The notes under the pieces were generated by a model that saw only the letters and a list, made by a program, of their open reading frames with translations, was not told the DNA's origin and did not search any database. Shown one piece after another: positions 37,006 through 44,344 of a stretch of DNA of 64,000 nt. The stretch lies in assembly GCA_027490255.1 (NCBI GenBank), contig JAIXYM010000010.1:1-64000 (forward strand), given 5' to 3'. The position numbers and the translations under genes were made by a program. The stretch comes from Oxalobacteraceae bacterium (lineage in GTDB: Bacteria > Pseudomonadota > Gammaproteobacteria > Burkholderiales > Burkholderiaceae_D). Within the stretch, counting starts at the first letter, position 1, and each line of letters opens with the position of its first letter.

Positions 37006-38376
37006 TTAGGACAGCTCCCTAACCTTCGTCATTGCCTCATCAATCCGCTCGACCCCAATCACCTGCAGGCCTTCAATTTTCTGCTTGGGCAGATTAGATT
37101 TTGGCACCAAGGCTATCGAAAATCCCAGTTTGGCAGCTTCACGCAAACGCTCTTGTCCGCGCGGCGCAGGTCGAATTTCTCCCGCCAATCCGACTTCACC
37201 AAAGGTGACCAGCCCCCGCGGCAACGGCTTGCTGCGCATGGATGACTGAATCGCCAGCAGTACCGCAAGATCGGCCGCCGGCTCCGTGATTTTCACGCCA
37301 CCCACGGCATTGATGAACACATCCTGATCAAAAGCAGCCACGCCAGCATGACGATGCAACACCGCCAGCAACATCGCCAGACGATTTTGTTCCAAACCAA
37401 CCGACAAGCGGCGCGCGTTGGGTACATGCGATGCATCCACCAGCGCCTGTATCTCCACCAGGAGCGGTCGCGTACCTTCCTGCGTAACCATCACACAAGA
37501 ACCAGGTACTTGTGCATCATGCTGCGAAAGGAAAAGTGCTGAGGGATTCGAGACGCCCTTGAGTCCCTTGTCTGTCATCGCGAACACACCCAGCTCATTA
37601 ACAGCACCGAAACGGTTCTTGAAAGCGCGCACCAGTCGAAAACTCGAATGCGTATCACCTTCAAAATACAAGACAGTATCGACAATATGCTCGAGCACAC
37701 GCGGACCAGCGAGCGCACCCTCTTTGGTGACATGACCCACCAAAATGATGGTCACACCGGATTGCTTCGCAAATCGGGTCAGTTGCGCCGCGCATTCGCG
37801 CACCTGTGCGACTGAGCCAGGCGCAGAGGTCAGCGCATCCGAAAACAGGGTTTGTATTGAATCAACGACAGCCACCTGCGGCTTCTGCTCGGTGAGCGTA
37901 GCGATGATTTTTTCCAGCTGAATCTCGGCCTGCAATTGCAAATCGCCGGCATCGATACCAAGACGCCGGGCACGCAAGGCGATCTGGGCGCCAGACTCCT
38001 CGCCACTCACGTACAGCGCTGATTTGATCCGCGATAGATTGGCCAATGCCTGCAGTAGCAGCGTTGATTTGCCAATCCCGGGATCGCCACCAATCAAGAC
38101 CACGCCGCCAGGAACCAGTCCACCACCAAGGACGCGATCGAATTCTTCAATACCGGTGCCAAAGCGGGGAACGTCCTGCGCTTCGATATCGCTCAAACGC
38201 ATGACAGGCGCACCCTGTACCAGCCCCTTAGCTTGTCCACCAAAGCGATTGGCTGCGGTTTCCACGACACTTTCCACCATGGTATTCCACTGCCCACATG
38301 CCGGACACTGCCCTGCCCATTTGCTGCTGGTGCCGCCACATTCGGTGCAGGCGTACTGAGTTTTTGCCTTGGCCAT
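37006..38376 (-). CDS. radA: DNA repair protein RadA (Sms)
   Basis: RecA-related ATPase that acts in recombination and branch migration. From the ATG at 38376 it has 456 residues and starts MAKAKTQYACTECG; upstream codons belong to alr. Order: N-terminal four-cysteine zinc finger (about 8-28), P-loop GDPGIGKSTLL near 99, the RadA KNRFG motif, and the C-terminal Lon-like domain without protease residues. It begins two bases after the alr stop codon and is presumably translated from the same mRNA. Confidence 0.95.
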   Translation of the reverse strand: MAKAKTQYACTECGGTSSKWAGQCPACGQWNTMVESVVETAANRFGGQAKGLVQGAPVMRLSDIEAQDVPRFGTGIEEFDRVLGGGLVPGGVVLIGGDPGIGKSTLLLQALANLSRIKSALYVSGEESGAQIALRARRLGIDAGDLQLQAEIQLEKIIATLTEQKPQVAVVDSIQTLFSDALTSAPGSVAQVRECAAQLTRFAKQSGVTIILVGHVTKEGALAGPRVLEHIVDTVLYFEGDTHSSFRLVRAFKNRFGAVNELGVFAMTDKGLKGVSNPSALFLSQHDAQVPGSCVMVTQEGTRPLLVEIQALVDASHVPNARRLSVGLEQNRLAMLLAVLHRHAGVAAFDQDVFINAVGGVKITEPAADLAVLLAIQSSMRSKPLPRGLVTFGEVGLAGEIRPAPRGQERLREAAKLGFSIALVPKSNLPKQKIEGLQVIGVERIDEAMTKVRELS

Positions 38377-38378
38377 GA

Positions 38379-39455
38379 TCAGTCGCGCACTTCCCGCCGC
38401 ACGCGCGGTGCTACGCCACACATCAGTTCATAACCTATCGTGCCTGCATGCGCCGCCACTTCATCAATAGGCAAGCCTTGACCCCAGAGCGTGACTTCGC
38501 TGCCAACATCGGCAGTGGGCAAAGGAGAAAGATCAATATTGAGCATGTCCATCGATACGCGACCGAGTATCCGCGTTCGAACACCATCGATCAGAATGGG
38601 CGTACCCGTTGATGCAAGTCGCGGATAACCGTCCGCGTAGCCGCAGGCCACAATACCGATACGCATGGACCGATCAGCAATGAACAGGCTGCCATACCCA
38701 ACAGAATCTCCGGCGCGCAGCGACTGAGTGCCTATCACACGACTTTTCAGTGTCATCGCTGGCTGCAATCCTAGCGATAGCGCACTCTGAACGCCTGGCG
38801 CACCGCCATACAGCATCACACCAGGTCTTATCCAGTCGCTTCTTATCTGAGGCTGCAACAAGGTGGCTGCTGAATTGGACAGACTGATCTCTGCATCCAG
38901 ACCTGCAGTGGCGGATTTAAAGGCAGCGATCTGGGCTGCCACATCCGGCATGATGCCGTTCGAATCGGCATTCGCAAAATGGGTCATCAGCGACACTGAG
39001 CGCACCGAACTCAGTGATTTAAGACGCTGATAGATTTCACTCACCTGAGATGGCATGAAACCAAGACGGTTCATACCCGTGTTGATTTTCAGATGTACCG
39101 CCAACGGCCGGCTCACAGGGGTGGCTTCCAGCATGCGGCACTGATCGACATGGTGAATAACGGGTTGCAAGTCATCACGAACTAATGATTCGATGTCGGT
39201 AACGTCGTACATGCCCTGCATCATCATGATCGGCTTTTGCCAACCCAGCTCGCGCAGCCGCGCCGCGCGGTCGAATTCAATGAGAGAAAGACCATCTGCG
39301 GCCGCAAATGCCCGAGTCACATGCTCAATGCCGTGGCCATAGGCATCCGCTTTGACCACGGCCCAGGTCTTGGCGGCAGGGACGGCGCTCTTGGCGACAG
39401 CGAGATTGCCCTGCATCGCAGCAATATGGGTGATGGCGACGAGTGGTCTGGACAT
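38379..39455 (-). CDS. alr: Alanine racemase
   Basis: PLP enzyme that interconverts L- and D-alanine for the cell wall. From the ATG at 39455 it has 358 residues, the normal length. The PLP lysine is K35 in AVVKADAYGHG and the catalytic tyrosine is in DSVGYGSLF near the C-terminal barrel. The frame continues upstream to 39530, but MSRPLVAITH matches family N-termini. It is followed directly by radA and is divergent from lplT. The D-amino-acid dehydrogenase at 14.7 kb is far away. Confidence 0.93.
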   Translation of the reverse strand: MSRPLVAITHIAAMQGNLAVAKSAVPAAKTWAVVKADAYGHGIEHVTRAFAAADGLSLIEFDRAARLRELGWQKPIMMMQGMYDVTDIESLVRDDLQPVIHHVDQCRMLEATPVSRPLAVHLKINTGMNRLGFMPSQVSEIYQRLKSLSSVRSVSLMTHFANADSNGIMPDVAAQIAAFKSATAGLDAEISLSNSAATLLQPQIRSDWIRPGVMLYGGAPGVQSALSLGLQPAMTLKSRVIGTQSLRAGDSVGYGSLFIADRSMRIGIVACGYADGYPRLASTGTPILIDGVRTRILGRVSMDMLNIDLSPLPTADVGSEVTLWGQGLPIDEVAAHAGTIGYELMCGVAPRVRREVRD

Positions 39456-39638
39456 CTGCGGGGGAGCTCGAAGAAAAGAAATTGGATCAAATGAAATTCC
39501 AGCCATTTTACCGGACGCGCGTTCCATCACAACGAGTGATTAGCGCCGAGCCGCCGAGCGCGGCGAAATTGGCTTTCATGGTATAAAGCAAGCCGCCGAC
39601 ATACTCGTCACTAGCCCACAAATCAACGTTCCCCACGA

Positions 39639-40907
39639 ATGAACCGCGGCTTCTACACCATCATGGCAGCGCAGTTTTTTTCTTCGCTTGCCGACAATGC
39701 GTTGCTCATCGTCGCTATCTCGATGCTGGTTTCGCTTCAAGCGCCGGCATGGATGACGCCGATGCTGAAGCTTTTCTTTGTTCTGTCTTACGTGATTCTT
39801 GCGCCGTTCGTGGGAGCATTCGCCGATGCCTTTCCCAAAGGCCGCGTCATGTTCATTACCAATCTGGTGAAGATCACTGGCTGCCTGATGATGTTTTTCA
39901 GCGTACACCCTCTGCTGGCCTATGCCGTCGTCGGTTTTGGCGCTGCCGCTTATTCGCCCGCAAAATACGGCATCCTGACCGAACTGCTTCCGCCGGAGAA
40001 GCTGGTGGCAGCCAATGGCTGGATCGAAGGTCTTACGGTTCTATCGATTATCTTTGGCACCGTGTTGGGTGGCGTATTGGTCAGCGAGCGATTTGCCCAG
40101 GCACTCGCTTTGCTGCTGCCTTTCAATCATCTGCAAATCAGCCTGTCGCTTGAATTCGCTCTAGGTGTGGTCATGATCGCTTACTTCTTGGCGGCGGTCT
40201 TCAATCTGAAAATACTGGATACCGGCGCGCGCTATGAAGCGCAAAAGCGCAATCCGATCAAGCTGGTTGTGGAATTTTCTCACTGCGTCAAAGCACTCTG
40301 GGGCGACCGACTCGGACAGATTTCGCTGGCAGTAACCTCCTTGTTCTGGGGAGCGGGCGCGACCTTGCAATTCATCGTGCTGAAATGGGCCGAGCAGGCG
40401 CTGAACCTGCCGCTGGCAAAAGCAGCAGTGCTGCAGGGCGTGGTGGCCTTTGGCGTTGCCTTTGGTGCCATGGCCGCTGCCAAACGTGTACCGCTGAAAA
40501 AATCGCTCACTGTCATGCCCTTGGGTTTCCTGATGGGCCTGATTGTCACGATCATGGTGTTCGTTCATTCAACAACGCTGGCCTACCCGCTGCTGGTACT
40601 GATCGGCGCCATGTCCGGCTATTTTGTGGTTCCAATGAATGCCCTGCTGCAGCATCGCGGACACGTTCTCATGAGCGCAGGTCACTCGATCGCCGTGCAA
40701 AACTTCAGCGAAAACGCATCCATTCTCCTGATGCTCGGGCTCTACGCCTTGCTGGTCAAACTTGATCTGAGCGTGAATATCGTGATCGTGCTGTTTGGAC
40801 TGTTTGTTGCCGGTGTCATGTGGCTGGTCATGAAAAAACATGCCGCCAATCAGCGCGAATATGATTCACTGCATCTGATCGGCGAGCAAAAACACATCGG
40901 CACCTAG
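39639..40907 (+). CDS. lplT: Lysophospholipid transporter LplT
   Basis: Inner-membrane major-facilitator protein that flips lysophospholipids inward. The 422 residues contain about twelve hydrophobic segments; the N-terminus MNRGFYTIMAAQFFSSLADNALLI and the RVMFITNLVKITGCL loop are family landmarks. It usually works with the acyltransferase Aas, which is not adjacent here. The stop TAG overlaps the stop of the converging DUF1853 gene within the tetranucleotide CTAG. Confidence 0.93.
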   Translation: MNRGFYTIMAAQFFSSLADNALLIVAISMLVSLQAPAWMTPMLKLFFVLSYVILAPFVGAFADAFPKGRVMFITNLVKITGCLMMFFSVHPLLAYAVVGFGAAAYSPAKYGILTELLPPEKLVAANGWIEGLTVLSIIFGTVLGGVLVSERFAQALALLLPFNHLQISLSLEFALGVVMIAYFLAAVFNLKILDTGARYEAQKRNPIKLVVEFSHCVKALWGDRLGQISLAVTSLFWGAGATLQFIVLKWAEQALNLPLAKAAVLQGVVAFGVAFGAMAAAKRVPLKKSLTVMPLGFLMGLIVTIMVFVHSTTLAYPLLVLIGAMSGYFVVPMNALLQHRGHVLMSAGHSIAVQNFSENASILLMLGLYALLVKLDLSVNIVIVLFGLFVAGVMWLVMKKHAANQREYDSLHLIGEQKHIGT

Positions 40908-41884
40908 GTGGGCGGCGCGGTCAGGCCGCGCAGTTTTTTATCCGCCTTGCCTTGCCAGTCGTCCGGCACAATAAATCCCCGATCACTCTCCAGCCAGACA
41001 TCCTCATTGCGCATGAGGCTGGCTACCATCACAGGCATGGGATCTTCCTGAAACTGCACGCGCAATTGTTCTTGAAGCTGCGCCCGGCTCAGGACCTCTT
41101 CATCGGTCATGCGCGCAGGTGCCAGCCAGGCGAGTCGCGGCAAGATCGCACAGGTGGTATTCAGATGCGTATCGATTTCCGCCAGAGTGCACCACCAACC
41201 GCGGCAATGATTTTTTTCAATCCCGAGTCTCTGCGAAGGAATCTCTTCGCCACGACGATAAAACAACCAGCCACGCAACAAGGCCTGCGCCCGATCGATG
41301 GGTCTGGGCAGCAAAGCTTGTGCGGCCGGATGCTGACCCAGCGATAACTGCCGGTCGAGAATCTTGCGCATTTTTGCGCCCAGCGTATCCGCCAGATTCG
41401 GGCCAACAAAATAATCGGCCGTCTGCACACTGGCCCAGGCCGGGTCGCTGGAACACAACAAATAAAATTTCGTTGCAAACTCCCAGTGCAACAAGCTCAC
41501 ACCATCAGAAAGCAGGAAATCAAACTCGCCCACTGTCTCTTCCTTGCCTGCACGGACTTGCATGCCGTGCGCAACCAGTTGTTGTTGGTGCGAGAAATAG
41601 CATGCAAGCAGCTTCTCGGCATAACGCCCAAGGCGGGTAAATGGATTCAGCTCCAAAGAGGCGGTGAGCAATTCGGGTTCATCATCCAAGGCCATCAGCC
41701 AATCTCGGGCGAGATCAGCCGCGTGCGGAGGTAGTCGGGCGATTTTTCCCTCCCATCGCGGCGATTCCGCATCAAGCAGATTGGGAGCATCTAGCAACCA
41801 GGCCAGCGCGCGCACATGCGGATCACGCAAGCCGTGCCAGCGCGCATGAAAACGCTGTTGGAACGAGGACGCGTCAGCGTCCAT
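40904..41884 (-). CDS. DUF1853 family protein
   Basis: A 326-residue conserved protein of unknown function, widespread in beta- and gammaproteobacteria. It is soluble, with many tryptophans and a family stretch AGKEETVGEFDFLLSDG followed by HWEFATKFYLL that resembles a nuclease-like E-D/E-x-K arrangement (GEFDFLL and HWEFATKF). No signal peptide is seen. Its start overlaps the uracil-DNA glycosylase gene by 11 bases, making it the last gene of the tsaB-rimI-udg run. A DNA-linked role is suggested by position and the motif, but not shown. Confidence 0.85.
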   Translation of the reverse strand: MDADASSFQQRFHARWHGLRDPHVRALAWLLDAPNLLDAESPRWEGKIARLPPHAADLARDWLMALDDEPELLTASLELNPFTRLGRYAEKLLACYFSHQQQLVAHGMQVRAGKEETVGEFDFLLSDGVSLLHWEFATKFYLLCSSDPAWASVQTADYFVGPNLADTLGAKMRKILDRQLSLGQHPAAQALLPRPIDRAQALLRGWLFYRRGEEIPSQRLGIEKNHCRGWWCTLAEIDTHLNTTCAILPRLAWLAPARMTDEEVLSRAQLQEQLRVQFQEDPMPVMVASLMRNEDVWLESDRGFIVPDDWQGKADKKLRGLTAPPT

Positions 41885-42611
41885 TCACAAGGCTCATCGC
41901 GAGACAGAGGTCTTGCCAGCTCTTGGCCTTCTCGGTCGGCTCACGCAGAAGATAGGCTGGGTGATAGGTCGCGATCAAAGGTATGTCTGCACGATCATGC
42001 ACTTCTTCGCGCAGACTGGCCAATGATGTTTTAGTCGGCAATCCAAGCAGCGCAACTGCCGCGGTTTGACCGAGCGCAACGATGACGCCCGGTTGAATCA
42101 AATCAATTTGTCGTTCTAGATAAGGCATGCAGGCGGCGACTTCGTCTGCTGTCGGCGGACGATCGCGTCCATCAGCACCGACCGGACGACATTTGACGAT
42201 ATTGGCAATGTAGGCGTTGGCACCCCGAGCGAGCCCCAGAGCGTGCAGCATATTCTCCAGCAGCTTGCCCGCTGGGCCGATAAAGGGCTCACCCTGCATA
42301 TCTTCCTGATGGCCCGGCCCCTCACCCACAAACAGCCAACGTGCTTTGCGGTCGCCCACACCCGGCACCGCATGCGTTCTACCCTGACACAAGTCACAAC
42401 GATTGCATGTGCGGATAGTCTCTTCGAGCGTCGCCCAATCCATGCTCGTCACGCTCGCAGCATGCGCGGCTCCCTCTGCTGATGCGCTACCTGTCAGGGC
42501 GGTTGCAGCGGAACCGCTACCCGACTCGTCTACGCTCAGTCCACGTCGCTGCCATACAGGTCCGAGACCCATCTGCTGCAATTTGCGAACTTTATCGGGA
42601 TCCATCTGCAT
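41874..42611 (-). CDS. Uracil-DNA glycosylase, family 4 (iron-sulfur type)
   Basis: Removes uracil from DNA. At 245 residues it has an unusual N-terminal extension of about 60 residues rich in Ala, Gly and Ser before the conserved core. The core begins with C69-x2-C72-x2-C75, and two further cysteines (KCRP and ACMPYL) complete the 4Fe-4S site. The catalytic motif GEGPGHQEDMQGEPFIGPAG and the C-terminal YHPAYLLRE are intact. It lies between rimI and DUF1853 with short spacing. Confidence 0.93.
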   Translation of the reverse strand: MQMDPDKVRKLQQMGLGPVWQRRGLSVDESGSGSAATALTGSASAEGAAHAASVTSMDWATLEETIRTCNRCDLCQGRTHAVPGVGDRKARWLFVGEGPGHQEDMQGEPFIGPAGKLLENMLHALGLARGANAYIANIVKCRPVGADGRDRPPTADEVAACMPYLERQIDLIQPGVIVALGQTAAVALLGLPTKTSLASLREEVHDRADIPLIATYHPAYLLREPTEKAKSWQDLCLAMSLVNGR

Positions 42612-42614
42612 GAC

Positions 42615-43097
42615 TCAAAGCATCTTTCGCATCACGATGGCATCTTCGCGAGACGCGCCGGCTGCCGGATAATAATTTTTACGCTGACCAATTTGTACAA
42701 AATCTAGATGGTGATACACCAACAAAGCATGATTATTCGACGGGCGTACTTCCAGCAGCACGGCATGCATGTTGGCATCGCGCGCCAAGCCAATCAATTT
42801 GTCGAGCAGCTTGCGACCGAGACCCTGACCCTGCCTATCCGGACGTACCGTAATGTTGAGCAGATGGACTTCTTCTACCGCATACATCATTAAAAAATAG
42901 CCAAGTAAATCGCCATCCTCATCTCGCAAAACCCACGCCTCATAACCACTATCCAGAGAATCGAGGAAGTTACCGCGCGTCCAGGGAAACGGGTAGGCGT
43001 TCTGTTCAACGGCGATTACATCTTCAACGTCCGTCACGTTCATCTTGGCAAAACAGACTTGCTGCCCATCCTTGTCACATTTCAGCACGGAACTCAT
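42615..43097 (-). CDS. rimI: Ribosomal-protein-alanine N-acetyltransferase RimI
   Basis: GNAT acetyltransferase that acetylates the N-terminal alanine of ribosomal protein S18. At 160 residues it has the acetyl-CoA-binding signature RPDRQGQGLGRKLLD and the family NAYPFPWTRGNFLDSL. The ATG overlaps the tsaB stop codon (ATGA), a very common pair in bacteria. A shorter start at MNVTDVEDV, 18 residues in, would fit the GNAT fold as well. Confidence 0.92.
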   Translation of the reverse strand: MSSVLKCDKDGQQVCFAKMNVTDVEDVIAVEQNAYPFPWTRGNFLDSLDSGYEAWVLRDEDGDLLGYFLMMYAVEEVHLLNITVRPDRQGQGLGRKLLDKLIGLARDANMHAVLLEVRPSNNHALLVYHHLDFVQIGQRKNYYPAAGASREDAIVMRKML

Positions 43098-43819
43098 GCG
43101 CCTGCTCCTGCGCCTGCTTCTTGGATACGCTCCGTACGCTCTGCCGTCGTCAACGCGACCTTGTTCCTCAGATAAAGGGGTTGCGCTTCGCGTGCATGAA
43201 CACCTTGACCCTGTAGCGCAAACTGGCGCCCCAGCTGGGCGATTTGCGATGCATGCGGCATCAGCTCAGGCCAACGGCGCACAGGCGCTAGCCCAGTGAA
43301 ACGATCTGCGTAAGCCGCTAGCCCATTTCCCGTCGCACAGCCCGCATCCTCTGTGATGACTTGCTCAGGCGCTGAAAGACAGGGCTCTTTAACGATCTGC
43401 CATTGTTCATCGAAGCGATACTGTGCCCAGTACACCTCGCCCATACGCGCGTCCAGCACCGCAATGATGTTGTCGCCGGCACCTTGAGTGCGCGCCGCAT
43501 CGGCCATTGCGAGCAAAGTGACGACAGGAACCACCGGCAGATTTGCACCAAAGGCAAGACCCTGGGCAAGACCGCAAGCCGTTCGAACGCCAGTGAATGA
43601 TCCGGGACCCGCGCCAAACGCCAGTGCATCACATTGCCCCAGCGTGAGGTTCTGCTCGCGCAGCAATTCCTGCAACAGTGCGAGCACCGTCATGGAATGT
43701 GTTTGTGCCCCCGAAGATTCACGCGACGTGACCCGATCGCCGGACAACAATGCGACAGACGCGAGTTCAGTGGAAGTTTCTATTGCTGCGATGGTGGGCA
43801 AGATTAACGACATGGGCAT
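43094..43819 (-). CDS. tsaB: tRNA threonylcarbamoyladenosine biosynthesis protein TsaB
   Basis: Scaffold partner of TsaD in making t6A37 in tRNAs that read ANN codons. The 241 residues begin MPMSLILPTIAAIETSTELAS, the ASKHA-fold phosphate loop, followed by SGAQTHSMTVL and the FGAGPGSFTGVRTACG motif that is diagnostic for the family. It heads the run tsaB-rimI-udg-DUF1853. Divergent from the thioredoxin-like gene. Confidence 0.94.
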   Translation of the reverse strand: MPMSLILPTIAAIETSTELASVALLSGDRVTSRESSGAQTHSMTVLALLQELLREQNLTLGQCDALAFGAGPGSFTGVRTACGLAQGLAFGANLPVVPVVTLLAMADAARTQGAGDNIIAVLDARMGEVYWAQYRFDEQWQIVKEPCLSAPEQVITEDAGCATGNGLAAYADRFTGLAPVRRWPELMPHASQIAQLGRQFALQGQGVHAREAQPLYLRNKVALTTAERTERIQEAGAGAGA

Positions 43820-43896
43820 ATTTTACCGTGCGCGCCCTCATTAGCCCTGCCAGATGAACTCTGGAGCGCATTTCTGCCCTACGGTAAAATCTTGGC

Positions 43897-44325
43897 ATGT
43901 CCAGTCTGTTTTTAGTCCGCGAAAATTTTTCTGTCCTGTCCGAAGCCTTGGCGTCAGGCAAATGGGTGGTCGCTTGCCTGTGTGCCGGCTGGTGCGATGT
44001 GTGCAAGCAGTACCGCGCCGGTTTCGATGCGCTGGCGCCTCAGTATCCCGAGCACCAATTCGTCTGGATCGATATTGAAGATCAATCCGATCTCATCGGG
44101 GATCTCGATGTGGAAAATTTTCCGACCATCCTCATGCAACGCGGCGACACAGTGGCTTTCTACGGCACCATGATGCCCGAGCCAAGACAAGTCGCACGCT
44201 TGCTTGAAGCTCAACTTGAGCGCAGTGACGAAGAGCTCAGCCGTGAAGCAGACAGCAATTCGCAGCGCCAGCAGTGGCAAACCGAATGCAATCTGCGACT
44301 GCGTCTGGATGAATTCAATTCATGA
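43897..44325 (+). CDS. Thioredoxin-like protein
   Basis: A 142-residue thioredoxin-fold protein. The redox pair is C33-x-x-C36 in AGWCDVCKQY, with a further cysteine at 29. The N-terminal beta strand WVVACLCA and the cis-proline region ENFPTILMQ fit the fold. There is no signal peptide, so it is cytoplasmic. The C-terminal 30 residues form a charged helix not needed for the fold. A 24-bp palindrome includes the stop codon. The target is unknown. Confidence 0.85.
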   Translation: MSSLFLVRENFSVLSEALASGKWVVACLCAGWCDVCKQYRAGFDALAPQYPEHQFVWIDIEDQSDLIGDLDVENFPTILMQRGDTVAFYGTMMPEPRQVARLLEAQLERSDEELSREADSNSQRQQWQTECNLRLRLDEFNS

Positions 44326-44334
44326 ATTGAATTC
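44311..44334. repeat. 24-bp perfect palindrome spanning the stop of the thioredoxin-like gene
   Basis: GAATTCAATTCA followed without spacer by its exact complement TGAATTGAATTC. The centre is at 44322/44323 and the TGA stop lies in the right arm. It is AT-rich and sits between two converging genes. Confidence 0.85.
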
Positions 44335-44344
44335 TTGAATACAC

